Shown here piece after piece: positions 1 through 13,600 of a stretch of 64,000 nucleotides of DNA; within the stretch, counting starts at the first letter, position 1; every line of letters starts with the position of its first letter. Location: the NCBI GenBank assembly GCA_948146395.1, contig OX411547.1, positions 58,976,566 through 59,040,565 on the forward strand, read 5' to 3'. The stretch comes from Fragum whitleyi (Eukaryota > Mollusca > Bivalvia > Cardiida > Cardiidae). A model generated the notes under the pieces. It saw nothing but the letters and a program-made list of their open reading frames with translations. It was not told where the DNA came from and did not search any database. Both the position numbers and the translations under genes were made by a program.

Positions 1-749
1 CGCCCATTCAACAGTTGTGTTTGCTTAATTCGACATTGACTTATTTGGAACACATTCATCAAGGTAAACATATCATAATATGCCATAACACGTAGACCAA
101 AGGTTTATTTGTAAAATGGATATAGTTTTTATGGTCATGTGATTTATACCTCGATTCGTTCAAGTGGAAAGATGGTTGGAGGAGAAGAAAATAGTCAGCA
201 ATGAAAAAATCTACCGTAATTCAGAATCCTGTGTTCTAGTTGCAACAATTAAGTTATATGTTTTCATCGTAGACGAGAGAAAATCTTTTTGGTGTCACAT
301 TATAGTAACATTGACATAAAACCCAAAAATGACAAGTTGACGATCCAAACAATTCAGGATTGATGTTTGTTCATTATTTTAAACATGTCTTATCTGCTAC
401 GTGAACTACGCGGAGAGCAAATCGTTCAGACGAATATGTTTGATTAAAATAAGAGGTCTCTAATTTCCTTCCCTTGTATTCTCAGTGCAGTAAATCTGGA
501 CTTATTCGTATCTATCAGCTTTGGCTTGCGAATAGTATTCTTAGAATTGGACCCATGAATCCAAAGCCATGGTTGAGATGATTTTCCCAGAGAAAAATAA
601 AATAAAGGTGCATAGAGTAGTTTTTATAGAACATCTATAATATATTGAGCATGGCGTACACGCAGTGTCTGTCCCGTTGTTAACACTAGAAGAATACTAC
701 TTTTCAAAAATAATTCCATGTATGTAAAATGTATTCAATCTCTTTGGTC
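1..749. other. No gene or repeat recognised
   Basis: AT-rich sequence without a convincing open frame, exon signal or repeat that recurs elsewhere in the window. I see nothing to annotate here. Confidence 0.5.
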
Positions 750-1146
750 CATCAGGCGAAAAGGGACCATCTTGGTAGTGCGTTAAGGTAGTGGACCCGT
801 ATAGTTCCGCAATGTTTCGGAAGCAAGAACTTTAACAATGATGACCAGGTTTCCTAATGCTTTCATTAGGAAACCTTGGTCATCATTGTCAAAGATCTTG
901 AATTCCGAGATGCCGCGGAACAATTACGGGTCCACTACCTTAAGTGTCAACTCTGGTCCGGCTGCATAGGCTAATTAAGTCGAAAACTTACCTACTTGGC
1001 TGTTTTTCTGAATCTAGAATGATCGTTACACTTCATATACAAAATATTTCGAAATGCGACCTTATGTTGACCTCTACTGGAACATATCTCCTTTTCAAAT
1101 ATTTATTTTACGGAGTTACAAGATGGTCCTAAAAGGCGTGTCTGGC
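750..1146. repeat. TIR element family K, interrupted by a TTAA MITE
   Basis: The left end reads AAAAGGGACCATCT and the right end AGATGGTCCTAAAAGG, an inverted pair. The same pair bounds blocks at 11,537-11,776, 34,834-35,080 and 41,775-42,032 (the last ends in CACACAAAAAGGGACC and its inverse). The family is about 240-260 bp. This copy is longer only because the element at 783-943 sits inside it. No coding potential is seen, and the superfamily is unassigned. Confidence 0.6.
783..943. mobile_element. TTAA-flanked fold-back MITE, copy 1 (piggyBac-like target site)
   Basis: Starts TTAAGGTAGTGGACCC and ends GGGTCCACTACCTTAA, with a second inner palindrome around TTTCCTAATG/CATTAGGAAA. Copies lie at 3,832-3,962, 17,235-17,398, 44,247-44,411 and 52,089-52,229, all bounded by TTAA. 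The TTAA duplication points to a piggyBac-type mobiliser; no transposase is present. This copy lies inside family K. Confidence 0.75.
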
Positions 1147-1566
1147 CACTAATTCTTACATCATGATGTGATACTGATGTGAGAAATACCAGGGATCCAT
1201 TGTTAGGTACTCCAGCCGTTACGTTATGACTGAAGTAATGTTCAAAGCGGCATAAAAACACACCCAAACAAACAAATCTAACGTTGTAGTTCTACGAGTA
1301 TGTTATCGTTCGAAGTGTCAAAAGAGTACGAATATTTTCAAAGACAATTTATACCACTTCAACCTTGTATAAAGAAAGATATTGAAATTAATCCGTTCCG
1401 ATGAAAATACCTATCATAACATCGTCTGAGCATCATTTGCAATGTTATTGAAGGGACATTAACATTTTTGTGAACTTATCACATATTTGTTTGAATTTGC
1501 TATCGTTTTTTTATATATATAAATCATTCAAATCATATTGCGGCGGCTGGAGCAGCTCGACACGGA

Positions 1567-2546
1567 TTTTTAGCTCCACTGTCTGAAAGCCACTGGGTCT
1601 ATTGTCATGGCATTGTGTCCGTCGTGCGTCCGTCCGTGCGTTAACTTTTTTATTAAAAATCTTCTCCTCAGAAACTACTAGATGAATTTCAACCAAACTT
1701 CACAGGAATGATTCTTGGTCGACCCTCTTTCACAGTTGTTCTAGAAATTTTGATCCAATGAAAAACATGGATTTAATGGGCGTGGATAATTTCCAAATAT
1801 GGTAAAAAGTGAGTTTTCTCAGATTCTACATGAATGATCCTTGGGTGACCCTTTATCAGTCTACCAACATTTATTGTGATCGGATGAAAAATATGTTTTT
1901 TAAGGGCGGAGGTCATTTCTCTATTTGTTATATAGTGGAAACTTTGAAAATCATTTTCTCAGAATATAACTGATGGGTATCAACCAAATTTCACTGGAAT
2001 GATCATTGAGTGACCCTTTATCAGTCTGCCAATTTTTTTTAAGTGATTGGATGAAAAATATGTATTTTATAGGCGGAGGTCGTTTCTCAATATGTTAGTG
2101 GAAACTTTGAAAATCATTTTCTCCGAATGTAACGGATGGATATCAACCAAATATCACTGGAATGATTCTTGAGTGACCCTCTATCAGTCTACCAAAAATT
2201 ATTATGATCGGATGAAAAATATGTCTTTTATGGGCGGAGGTCATTTCTCAATATGTTATATAGTGGAAACTTTGAAAATCATTTTCTCAAAATGTTACTG
2301 ATGGATATCAATAAACTTCATTGGTATGATTCTTGGGTGACCCATTATTATGCAGCCAAAACTTATTGTCATTGGGTGAACAATATGTCTTTTGTGGGCG
2401 GAGGTAATTTCTCTATAATGATATATAGTGGAATCATTTCAACATCAGTAGAACCCAAAATATCTCAAAATCTAATCAAAACTTAGATTTGCTATTACAA
2501 GAATTTCAAGCCTGTGGAGCGACTCAAGCCATTCATGGCTTTCTTG
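1567..2546 (+). mobile_element. Non-autonomous Helentron-like element, family R1, copy 1 (opposite orientation)
   Basis: Reads 5' to 3' on the plus strand: TTTTTAGCTCCACTG at the start, a cgtccgtcgtgcg stretch, then tandem units of about 165 bp, each with a 'ggcggaggtcatttctc' segment. It ends with the inverse GGAGCG and the hairpin AAGCCAT-TC-ATGGCTT. The other five R1 copies (9,559; 13,915; 30,377; 55,074; 62,276) are in the other orientation. The design resembles pearl/DINE-1 type elements. There is no coding potential. Confidence 0.75.
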
Positions 2547-2749
2547 TTATTTTGTAATTTTTTTAGTGGTTTTTAAATGCACATTGCCTGCCACCTTCCT
2601 TTAATTCTTTATATATTTTTTATGAAAAAAAAAAACTATCTTGAGGCAGACTCGTTGTTTTGTCCGAAACATACGAAATTGATTTAAACGTGGAAATAAA
2701 GTAAGATATGGGTTATAATTGTGTACAGTGGCGGATCCAGAGCTAGTTC

Positions 2750-2767
2750 GGGGGGGGGGGGGGGGGG
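2750..2767. repeat. Poly-G run
   Basis: Uninterrupted G homopolymer of about 18 bases. Similar C runs occur at 5,452, 8,535 and near 19,362 and 19,544. Length is unreliable in any assembly. Confidence 0.9.
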
Positions 2768-2768
2768 A

Positions 2769-3831
2769 TTACTTCATTGTAGTGGACAATTCAATCAAAA
2801 TAATGCAATACTGGAACAATGACCCCTTTTCTGTAGTCTTCTAATCATAAGAACGTGATTTCTACAAGTAAAACATATCTGATGTACAGTTTTTGAGCAA
2901 TTGGTCCCACAGTATTCCTATCTATAAAGATATGGATATTATGAGACTAGATACTCAAATTCTAGGCCGACATCGAACCCTCCCTTTAGATACTCTGGAT
3001 CCATCGCAGGTGTAATACTACAGTTAACAACATCGTGAAATTGACAAGATGAATGATTTGGGAATGATTTAGGAATGGAATTGAATGAGTGTGTTTAGCG
3101 GGTTTTGAGTGAATTTATGGGAGCTAATCCTATATCGTAAATTTTGTTCAGGATGAACAAAATTTGCGATATTGATAACCTCCCTTCAATAAAAAATTCA
3201 TTCAAGTTTTATACATGGCTTCTTATTTCTTCAAGAACCTATGAGACGCTAACAATTTTAATTATGTTAGTGAAATCGCGATTTTTCCAAATCAAAATTT
3301 ATTTTGAATGACATTGGTTATTGTGTATTTTTAAATGGGTTTGAGCGTTTTTGAATGGTTTGAGTGTTTGAAATGAATGAATCGGGCGCTGAGTGAACGA
3401 TTTAAAATGGTTTTGATTGAGGTGAATGTCAATTTCACGATGTAATTTACTGTAGGAAAACGAACCCGCAGTTTGGACTTTTGGACCACCTTTATCCTGG
3501 ATCCACCGCTGCTTTTACTAGCCTCCTACTGCTATTTCATTTAGGTTCACGAGTGTTTAACCATCGTTGGGAGACGATTGTCGGGAAAGATATATAAATG
3601 TAAATATATGTATGCGGGGATCGGACCCGTGAGATGATCGGGGATCTTTTCAGCTATCAATGCGTTGGCACAGCGCCAAACATTTGCAACAGCCTATTAA
3701 CATACAGAGAGTAAAAACTGTTTCATGCAGAGCTATAGTAGTGCTATATCGGGACAGCAGCTTCCGTGGATTGTTGAAATAACAGGACAATGTTTCGTGA
3801 TTTGTTCCGAGACGAAATATTATTCATCCGA
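2769..3831. other. Intergenic, nothing recognised
   Basis: No exon, TIR or tandem structure that I can support. Short low-complexity words only. Confidence 0.4.
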
Positions 3832-3962
3832 TTAAGGTAGTGGACCCGTAATAGTTCCGCAACGTTTCGGAAGTAAATGAACTTAAACAGTGTTAATCGA
3901 GGTTTCCTAATGATTTTCATTAGGAAATCTTGGTCAACATTGTGAAAGTTCTACTACCTTAA
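3832..3962. mobile_element. TTAA-flanked fold-back MITE, copy 2
   Basis: TTAAGGTAGTGGACCCG on the left and CTACTACCTTAA on the right. The inner palindrome TTTCCTAATGATTTTCATTAGGAAA is shared with copies 1, 3 and 4. It is shorter than copy 1 by about 30 bp on the right arm. Confidence 0.75.
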
Positions 3963-5140
3963 GATTAAACTTTCTTTTTGAGTGAATGTGTTTGCTTATC
4001 TAGGAAAATCAAACAGAATATAAGGATTTGTTTGTTCATAATCGTCAGCATAAGAATTTGGATGATGGTCCATTTGGGGCACCTTGATATTTGAAGACAC
4101 GCACTGTTCGGAAAGAAAGCCAAACAATATGTGTAATGCATGTACAAAGAAATATCTAATGTACGAAAGGTTGCATCGGCCCATTTTAGTAGATACAATG
4201 CCATATGGAATCCTTGCAATACATTCAACATTTAATTCAATATGAAACCTGGCGTATACATCAGATTTTAATGAACTTTGGTATATTTGTTGGATAAAGA
4301 TGCGAGTTTCCGTAAAAACAAATTTCTTTGCCGTCGGGTAACCACATCCTTTGATACCCTCGGGTCACCCTATTTGCTAAATAGGGAGACCCGGGGGTAT
4401 CCAAGAATAGGATTACTACAAGAGATGGTATAATTAAAGTTCAAAAACTTTTTGATTGCCCTCTCATATATAGGCAGTCACCGAAGATTCCAAGAAAGTT
4501 AGCACATGATGTGTGACTGGGTTATAATGAATTAAACAGACACCAAAAATGTTATCATTATTTATTTTGAATAAAAATTTGAAAGCTTAGTTATTGGATA
4601 TGTCTTGATATCTCCCTATACCCTGCAATCTTGTCTTTGACAAACCTAACATGTAATGACTGGAGATAATCTATGAAAGGAAAATACTGCTTGAAATGGA
4701 GAAATTTGATGAGAAGAAGTAATTCTACTTTAACCCTGGTATCCAATATGTAATTTACCATTTGGAAAAGGTATGCCTTTGAGCAGCCTTTTAACAAATA
4801 ATTATTTAGAAAGGTCTCTGGTAAACAACAAAACATTAAAGGAATCATTTTCTTCTTTGACCACATATCGATTGCTCAGCCTATAAATAAATACGCAGTT
4901 ACAACTGTTTTGCGCTGAGCCATCAATATTATCTATAAGTGACACAATTTTGGGGAGCAGTGCAATACTATTGTAAATGCCCATATAAACAACTATTTAC
5001 AATAGTTTTCAACTAACCCTTCAATTAATTTTTCATCAACATTTTTTGTCACATTTTTCATTGAAAATATGAAAATATAAGCCAAAAAAAAAGTATACGG
5101 ATATGAAAGGAAAAGACAATTTAAGTGATTCACTATCCAG
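3963..5140. other. Intergenic, no supported gene
   Basis: Short open frames here have no domain or composition that suggests coding. A small inverted pair (GGTATCAAAGG-like words near 4,350-4,400) is the only structure noted. Confidence 0.4.
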
Positions 5141-5163
5141 GGGTCAGAGCAAAATTATTGTAA

Positions 5164-5192
5164 GTAAGTGCCTACAAATATATAGGCACTTA
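5164..5192. repeat. Palindromic hairpin, family I
   Basis: Arms GTAAGTGCCTA and TAGGCACTTAC flank a 7-base centre, inside a longer weaker inverted repeat that runs from GGGTCAG to TTGACC. It is related to the perfect palindrome at 17,083-17,160 and to the hairpins at 5,906-5,935 and 63,678-63,729. Confidence 0.7.
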
Positions 5193-5423
5193 CAATGGTT
5201 TGCATTGACCAAAGGACATGCAAAATATCTTGATAACTCATGACGTATGTCTCAATCTATTCATGATTCTGGGTTTTTTTGTTTGTCTAAATGCAGCCAT
5301 ACCAATCTATATCGTTGACAATAACATTAATTCAATCTCAAGTAGTGCCCACAATCAATCAACAGGACTGTCAACATCAGTGATTGACAATATCATTGAT
5401 GAAATTGGGACAATATTGAAGAT

Positions 5424-5745
5424 AAACAAGAGATGTTAGTAAAACATTTATGCCCCCCCCCCCCCTAAAAGCAGGCCAATAGCCTATTCTTTGTCAATCA
5501 ACAAAGGGCAATAACTCTCAAAATATGATGAGTAGAGTTATGTTTCTTGTTCACTGCACATTCTTCTCAATGAGATCTATACAACTGTGAAGATTCATGA
5601 TTCTAGCTTGCACACTTTGAGATATGCGCCAGACAAAAAACTGTCTATGGACGCACTTGCTGACTAATGGACCAACCAACTGACTGACCAACAAGTGTAA
5701 AGCAATATACTCCCTCTTCTTTGAAGGGAGACATAATTATTGCTT
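5424..5745 (-). mobile_element. Non-autonomous Helentron-like element, family B, intact copy
   Basis: Left end AACAAGAGATGTTAGTAAAACAT (hairpin ATGTT/AACAT) followed by TATGCCCCC. It has a single core unit with 'caatcaacaaagggcaataactc' and 'gattctagcttgcacactttgagatatg', then ctgactgaccaac, and the right end gaagggagacataatt. It is the reference for the copy split by the 16.3-kb Helentron at 17,906-18,100 and 34,389-34,495. Confidence 0.65.
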
Positions 5746-5905
5746 GTGTTTGATTTAACAGTGTATCAGGTATCTCTTGTTGGCTGGAGCACCTTATAAT
5801 GGATTCATTGTACTTCTTTGGTCAAGCTTTATTCAAATTGTTATTGTAGTTTACCAAAAAAAGAATGTCAGGAGTATGATATCAATAGCTCAGTGCAAAA
5901 CAGAT

Positions 5906-5935
5906 GTAACTGCCTTTAAACATATAGGCAGTTAC
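5906..5935. repeat. Palindromic hairpin, family I
   Basis: GTAACTGCCT and its exact inverse AGGCAGTTAC flank a 10-base centre. The context 'ctcagtgcaaaacag ... actatttagtgctgacc' matches other family I hairpins. Confidence 0.65.
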
Positions 5936-6126
5936 AACTATTTAGTGCTGACCCATTGATATGAAAAAAACCTTGTCACCAAATGATACTACATATCAAA
6001 TATGAAAGTTATCTCCCTTCTGGCTTAAAAGAGGAAAATTTGTAAAGAGTTCGACATCACTAACACTACTCGGTTGAGTCACTGACGTGTAACCATCATA
6101 TCCTTATATAAATTCCTTTAGATTCT

Positions 6127-6202
6127 AAATAGCGACTGAAAATCTTTATTTTTGAGAATGATTCATCATTCTCAAAAGTTAAGGATTTTTCAGTCGTTAT
6201 TT
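6127..6202. repeat. Fold-back MITE-like hairpin
   Basis: AATAGCGACTGAAAATC is inverted at the right as GATTTTTCAGTCGTTATT. An inner pair TTTTTGAGAATGAT/ATCATTCTCAAAA makes nearly the whole 76 bp fold back. Single copy in this window. Confidence 0.65.
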
Positions 6203-6689
6203 ACTGTAATAGATAAAAATCTACAGTGCTAGTTTTTCTTACACTGTTTTGGCCTAACAAAATGCAAGATTTTGTTACATTACGTTTGTAGCGCCTTAAA
6301 TACATCCAAGGTCTGTTGCAGTTTATGGAAATGGCCGAGTGATGTTCCAATCTGACCCAGTGGTGTGATATGAACAAATTTGATAAAGGTCAACTAGGTG
6401 ATGAGCCGCTAAATATGAAAGCTTTCTTTTCAGAGAAGAGGATTTTTATGACACTCTTTTTTTTTAAAATATGCCCTTACTTACAGTACTTTGATATTAT
6501 CCCTTGGTTTTAGTAATCTCAAAAGGTAACAAAAAATAGCCCTATCAAACAATAAAGCTGAATTGCATGCATACCTATCAATGATGGATCCCTATATTCT
6601 CCTTATTAGTCTTTATGATAAATGGAGATTTTCAAATAGTGTCTATTTAATATTTTTTCATTAATACTGCAGGATCTAGAGCAACTTGG

Positions 6690-6870
6690 CATGGTAATTC
6701 ACCCACATTACCAAAACATCCTTTTATGGGCCTCATGCTACATCTTCCTACAAAGGTCTACAATTATCCTCCATTGTAGGAGAGAAATGTCAGATAGAAT
6801 GAGTGCTGCTACCTGGGATCAAACCTGTGAACCCATGTTTAGAAGTCTGACCAAGCTAACAACTGTATTT
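6690..6870. repeat. Interspersed repeat family T, degenerate copy
   Basis: Contains the family words 'cattgtaggagagaaatgtcagatagaatgagtgctgctacctggga'. Related copies are at 19,890-20,060, 46,375-46,500, 47,505-47,560, 58,980-59,190 and 63,420-63,655. There is no open frame of note. The superfamily is unknown; a SINE-like origin is possible but no Pol III box was identified. Confidence 0.5.
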
Positions 6871-7521
6871 TGACTGCAGCTTGTAATAATACTTTATAGC
6901 TAACAATTATCAATGATCTTTTACAAATTATCTTCTTTCCATTAAGACAAGTTCAATATATCATTTTCAATTTTTATCTCATAACTATACAAATATCAGT
7001 GTGATAACATCCCATATGATATTTTTTTTGATATCACATAGTTATTTTTAGAATAATGATATAATGTGGTTATTTTTATATAATGTGGTTATTTTTAGAA
7101 ACTTGCATTTCTGTTAGAAACATCGACAAAAAGAAGACAAATAGAAGTTATAAGATAAATATAATACATACTTAGTGTATTGTATGAAAAAAATATCTAA
7201 CTCAGTTGTGAGAATTGATAATTGTCTCGGCAGAGCCTCGACAAATTTCAATTCTCCCAACCTCGTTAGACTTTTTTTTTCATATAATACACCAAGTAGG
7301 TATTATAAATTTATATCAGGTCATCTTGGCACAAGGAAAATATATACTGTCAACCAGAAACAACATAATTTCAAAACGGCGGAATTCAAAGATATGAATT
7401 TTCTTCATCGGAGGAATTTAAATATAAACTTATCAATACATGAAACATTATTCAAATGTAAACTTAATATGGCAGAGAAAGAAAACTTTAAAAAAATAAA
7501 ATTCAAAAACAAAAAGTTCAA

Positions 7522-7673
7522 CTAAAGCTCAGTCTTGGCAGGAACCAGACTATTTGTGATAAATTTCAGGAAATCTTTCTCAGATCTTGCACCAGAATAC
7601 TCCGTAACAAAGTTTCCGTAAGCGTACAACTTTATCGTCGGAAAACCTTTCACCTGTTCTGTTGAGCACAGAT
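7522..7673 (-). CDS. PDIA5: PDI exon 18 (module 5, C-terminus, stop)
   Basis: Acceptor CTTATAG precedes 7,673. It completes the Asp codon split with exon 17 (G|AT), then reads LCSTEQVKGFPTIK..., with the cis-Pro motif FPT, and ends PAKTEL followed by TAG at 7,522-7,524. KTEL is a KDEL-like ER retention signal. The 'LCS...VKGFPT' and 'YGNF' words match the last domain of PDIA5, which supports orthology of this end. Confidence 0.9.
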
Positions 7674-10600
7674 CTATAAGTAGAAGACAAAACATACAGA
7701 TAATGAGTCGGGAAATGAATGTCAGTCTAGGCTCAGAATTCCTCAAATTGTATTTTTGTATCTCGAAGATATACGAGGGTTGATCCAGAAATTCCTAAAA
7801 TGGGGGTATAAATCTTCAGAAAAGATGACTATCAAAATAAAAATTATACATCCATTTAATACAATATCTGTGTAATAAAATTGGAAAATTTCAAATTTGT
7901 AAGTTATATAGTGGCTGTATAGTTACTAATCAGATACATAGACCCCACACATAGGCAGGGGAGCAAGAACGTCGAATGCTAAACTTATAAACTCTTTTCT
8001 ACATGGTTTCCATTTGCTCGCATGCCTTTCTGCGCCTTATAAATTTACTTGCATAAAGTATCCCCATTCCATTTGGGATTCAAATTTGTCTACAATTTCT
8101 TTATGAATAGTTTATCTAGTGAAGTGTAGACACAGATGCTAGGCTTTGATGTTCGGATAATATTGATGATCAACTGGGACGACTCTGTTCGTTGAAACTC
8201 CAATATACTATTCTTAATCCTCTAATATAGCCTGATTTTCTTTGAATATCCATGGTAACTCAAGAAAAACTTCTCTGTTTGACATGATGATATTTTTTCC
8301 AAATTATCTGAAATGTTGAGGGTGGTGATTGACATGATCATGACAAAATTCGAAATTCACAAATAGTCTTTATAAAAATAATCTGTGTCCGTAAAAACTC
8401 TCTCAAAAATGTTTAAATTATGGCAATTGATTCCCTATTTACGTCTTATTTATTTCTAGTAAGAAGTTTCAAATAAAATTTACGAAAGCATTCAGAAAAT
8501 TTGATTTATGTAAAAGATTTCTATGATTTTTTTGCCCCCCCCCCCCCCCCCCCCCCCGCCTAAGACTACATATGTTACTATGGTAACGAAATTCAAGTCC
8601 GCTTAATATAATTTTGCAAAAAATAATAACTTTAGTCCTCCTGGGAGATAATGGACTTCACACACTAAAGATTTTACACTGAACAAGCTAGAATTACCAA
8701 AGTTATGGACCAATTATACGAACTCCTGGATCATCCCTCGTAAATTTCAAGTACCCACAGCATATAATTTACACAAGTTTTACATGTATTGAGAAATCTA
8801 AATCTAGAATTTACCCTGTCTACCTGTAGTTCTGAATTATCATTTGAAAAGAGGTTAAATTGCTGCTTTCAATAGTTTTCAGTCAAATAGCATTGGCACA
8901 AACAATGGATTCCTGGCATTTCTTTCACTACCACTACCACCAAATGAAATGTCCCAAAGGGTGTGTGATGATGTTGGTCATTGAACCCATGGCGGGAGTG
9001 AATTTTCCAGGTAGAAGAATCGAAAGGGATTAATCTAAGTTGTGGGAACTTGTTTCCCATTGATGTAAAATAAATAGGTTTAAACCAATTGAACCCATGA
9101 TTGAAAGTCTGACTTGCTATCATCTTGCTTAGAAATTCTTTCTATTAAGTAATTAGTAATTCAAGTTTGGAAACATGAAAGGCAATCATGTGTGAAATGA
9201 TGAGCCAAAGTGAATTCATCTAGAGTTGAATCTCATTTGTGTCAAAGAAATAGATTTTTTTTTTCCTGCAAGATTGGTAAGTCTGTCATTTTTGTGAATA
9301 ACAAAAGCTTTATTTTCACATGTGAAAATAAAGCTTGTATCACAAAATGAAAGATCTATGAGTGAAATATAGCCTTTGTTATTTAAGAAATGAAAGATAT
9401 AGAAGATATTATATGAAAGGTCATTGAATACCGAATTTATTAAACGCAGTCTCGCTTTTATCAGTTTATAGATGATGACTTTAATAAATTCCGCATTTGA
9501 TGAACTCAAATTTGAAATTTCATTTATAATATGACCCGAATTTGGTGATAACATGAAACTAGAAAGCCATGAATGGCTTGTGTCGCTCCACAGGCTTGTA
9601 ATTCTTGTAAAAGCAAATAAAAGTTTTGACTAGATTTTTAGATATTTTGGGTTCTACTGATGTTGAAGATGATTTTCAAAGTTTCAACTAAATAACATAT
9701 AGAGAAATGACCTCCGCCCATAAAGGACATATGTTTCATCGAATCAAAATAATTTTTGGCTGCATGATAATGGGTCACCCAAAGCTCATACCTAAAATGT
9801 TTGATTGAAATCTATCAGTTACATTCTGAGAAAATGATTTTCAAAGTTTCCACTATATAACAAATTGAGAAATGACCTCCGCCCATAAAATATATATTTT
9901 TCATTCGATCACAATAATTTTTGGCAGACTGATAAAGAGTCAATCAAGGACCATTCCAGTGAAATTTGGTTGATATCCATTCGTTACATTCTGAGAAAAT
10001 GATTTTCAAAGTTTCCACTATATAACATATAGAGAAATGACCTCCGCCCATAAAATACATATTTTTCATCCGATCACAATTATTTTTGGAAGATTGATAA
10101 AGGGTCACTCAAGGATCATTCAAGTAAAATTTAGTTGATATCCATTCGTTACATTCTGAGAAAATGATTTTCAAAGTTTCCACTATATAACATATAGAAA
10201 AATGACCTCTGCCCATAAAATGAATATTTTCCATCCGATCACAATAATTTTTGGTAGACTGATAAAGGGTCACCCAAGGATCATTCATGTAAAATTTGAT
10301 TGGTATCTATTGATTAGAATCTGAGAAAACTCACTTTTTACCATATTTGGAAATTAGCCACGCCCACTAAATCCATGGTTTTCATTGGATCAAAATTTCT
10401 TGAACAACTTTGATAGAGGGTCACCCAAGGATCATTCCTGTGAAGTTTGGTTGAAATTCATCCAGTAGTTTCTGAGGAGAAGATTTTTAAAGAAAAAGTT
10501 TACGAACGGACGCACGGACGCACTGACGCACGACGGACACAACGCCATGACAATAGCCCCAGTGGCTTTCAGCCAGTGGAGCTAAAAATCACATTATTTA

Positions 10601-13600
10601 ATGATTCATTTTATTCCATGAATCATATAACACCATTTACAAAATAATGTCAGCAAGTCTATTATGACATCATTTTCCCAACAAAAATGTTATGTTGCTA
10701 TCCTTTCTTACCTCATTTGCATAATTATTCCACTAATGCAAAAACACACATATAATTTCAAAAAGATTTAAACAGGGTTATTTCACTCCCTCAAAGTAGG
10801 TCATATTATAAACATTTATCTTGTATTTCATGGTAAATTAAATAGAGGATAATTGTTCGTTCAGTGCAAGATCGATTTATATTTCATTGAGTGAACAACA
10901 AAAGCCACATTTTCATGAGTGGTAGAGCCACAAGTGAAAATATAGCTTTTGTTGTTCACAAAACGAAATATTATTCTATCTTTTTCGAAAACAAATGATT
11001 ATTCCATTTCTTTTATGCAAAAATTAGACAAAATGTGAAATTTCTAGGACATATTTTTGTAAAGTGCGTCATTTTGCACGTTTGTTGTGCAACATTCATT
11101 GTGACATCACCTATTTCGCCCCGCAGTGATGACATCAGATAGGATGAAATGCACAAAAGCGGGGTATAAGTTTTTGATAATTTCACTGCTTTTGCAGAGA
11201 GATTATCAATTGATAATCTACCGTTATTTCTCGATAAACCACCAAAGAGTATTAAAGAATGTGAAATATACCTGAGTTTCCATCTGCTGTACAATCTACT
11301 GCAGCAAATATTTTACTCGAATCTGTAAGTTTATCAGCTGCCGACTGAAAACTGGGTTTGGCTGCCTTACAATGTCCGCACCAGGGTGCGTAAAACATCA
11401 CTAAAGCAGCAGACTTATCATCTACCATGGCTCGGAAATTTGACCCCGTTAAATGTTTGACGGCACTTTTAACCGTGCTCCATGCTGGCTCTTCAGGGGG
11501 AGGAGGTAGGGGTTCTTGAGGACTGAAAAATAAAATGTGACCTGTCATGCAAAAAGGGACCGTCTGGGAACTTCGTAGAATAAATATTTGAAAAACAGAT
11601 TGGTTCTAGAACAGGCCAACAAGAGGTCACACTTCAAAAGTTTTTTCACATATTTAAAGGTGGATTGATTATTCTGCATTCAGAAAATTAGAAGAGTGTG
11701 GAAAGTTTCCACCCTAGTCAGTCTGATAAGGGTTGACACTTAACACCCTTCCCAGATGGTCCCTTTTGGTGTGATGGTTCTAGAATTACATTATGGATTT
11801 TGGTTTTGTTACTGGTACGTTATGGCAAAACAAGAGGCCAAACACTGCCTGTGTAGTATCACTGGCTCTAATATTTCAATACTTGAAAGGGACATTCAAT
11901 AACTTAATTTGGGATAAATTCTCATTCGAGTACAAACAAGATACGTTAGTGACACAAAAATGCCCCTGGTACAGAATTTTGTCAAAAGTTTGACCTTCAC
12001 AGATGACCTTGACCTTATCACATGACCTTGACATAAGTATCTACAGATGCATACTAATAAGATATATTAGCATGTCAAATATGCATATTGTATCTTGAAA
12101 TGCCTTGAAGTTTTTTTTTAAGATTTTTTGTAGAATTTAATTATAATCCTCATTGAATACGAAAACATTACCATCATCTCTAAAGAAAACTATTTCTCAC
12201 ATAGCTTCCATTGTCATGACAAACAGCTATCAGAGATATCCTTGTCTTACACATCTGTATGTACATATTCTAAATAACGCCAATATGATGCCATCTAATG
12301 CTCATTATAGCAAAAGTTAGGTTTTGACTTGTACAAAAAAAAGATCGTAAGATGTTTAGTTAAACAGCCCCCTGGTGTTATTGTGAGAAAAAATATGTTA
12401 TGTGATAATGTTTGCAACATACTGATCTTAACCTCTTCTTGAACAGAAAAATTATAAAGCTAGCCAAGGTTTGCTAAATAACCTTTCTTTGCTAGAGGAG
12501 GTTAAGATCGGCTTGGCTCAAACAAATCTCATCATAGATCTTATATGTCTAGGTAGTCTACTTATATTTCTATACAGAGAGACAAGAACTTAGAAATCCC
12601 CTTACTTATTTATAAAGCTGACTAAATCCTCCGTACTCCTTCCACTCTTGTAATCAAACGCTAACTTTCCATCTTTAAAGAACTTTACTGAAAGAGATAG
12701 AGAGGAAATGCTATCCTATAAGATCTATCTTGTTGTGTAATCTGTGTGGCCTAGTTGTTAGAATAGTAGTTTTGGAAAAGAAGGGTCCCGTGTTTGAATC
12801 TACCAAGAGACAATCACACACAAAACAAAATTACTTCTAGTTGCTCCTCTAAACCTAGGTGTTTAAATGGGCATCTTTTAGGATCACAAGTCTAAATGCT
12901 GTGGTAGCCGAAGGCATTATCTGTTAACAGCTAACATACAATTCAATGACTGGAAGTTAGGTATAAAGTTGTATGAGAGATTAGACATAAAACCAGACTG
13001 TTAAACCATTTTTTTTGGTTTTATCTAACTCTTGCCATGCTGAATAATTTTTGGCTAAAAATTTTCATCAAAATCAAAGGGCAAAAAGCACTGAAATTAC
13101 CAACTGTAGGTCAATTTTTTATTTGAACAAGAGCACCGCCTACGGGTGCCTACGCTCGGCTGTTGAGTGCTGGATGGTGGGAAAAAATCTAAGTCGAAAG
13201 GGGAGAAACATTCCCTGAAAGGGTCATGCTAATCAATCCATAATTGAAGGAGTTGTAAATTGAATGTATAGAGTACATATGTACATACAGACAGACAGAG
13301 ATGATGCTATCAGTATTTGACCACATTCAGTGGCGTGTAAAAAGGTGCAACACTGAATTAAACAAGAGCCATGTCGGAAATGGCCATCCCCCACAATGAA
13401 AGCTTGATAGTCAACTGAAGCCTAATAGACTAAGAATTCTTTTGTACTTTAAGAGATTGACCCCCTACAACATCTAAGTAGTAAAAATAACAAAGGGCAA
13501 TAACTCCAAAATTATGCAAGCAACAGTTGTAGTTATTGTGCACTGCACTTTTACTCCATGAGATCTATCTACCCATAATGTTTCAAGTTGTTGGCTTTTA

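Noticed and set aside
7175..7525. 116-codon open frame on the plus strand
   Set aside because: It lies opposite the 3' end of the PDI gene, is Lys/Asn-rich as expected of AT-rich DNA, and shows no domain.
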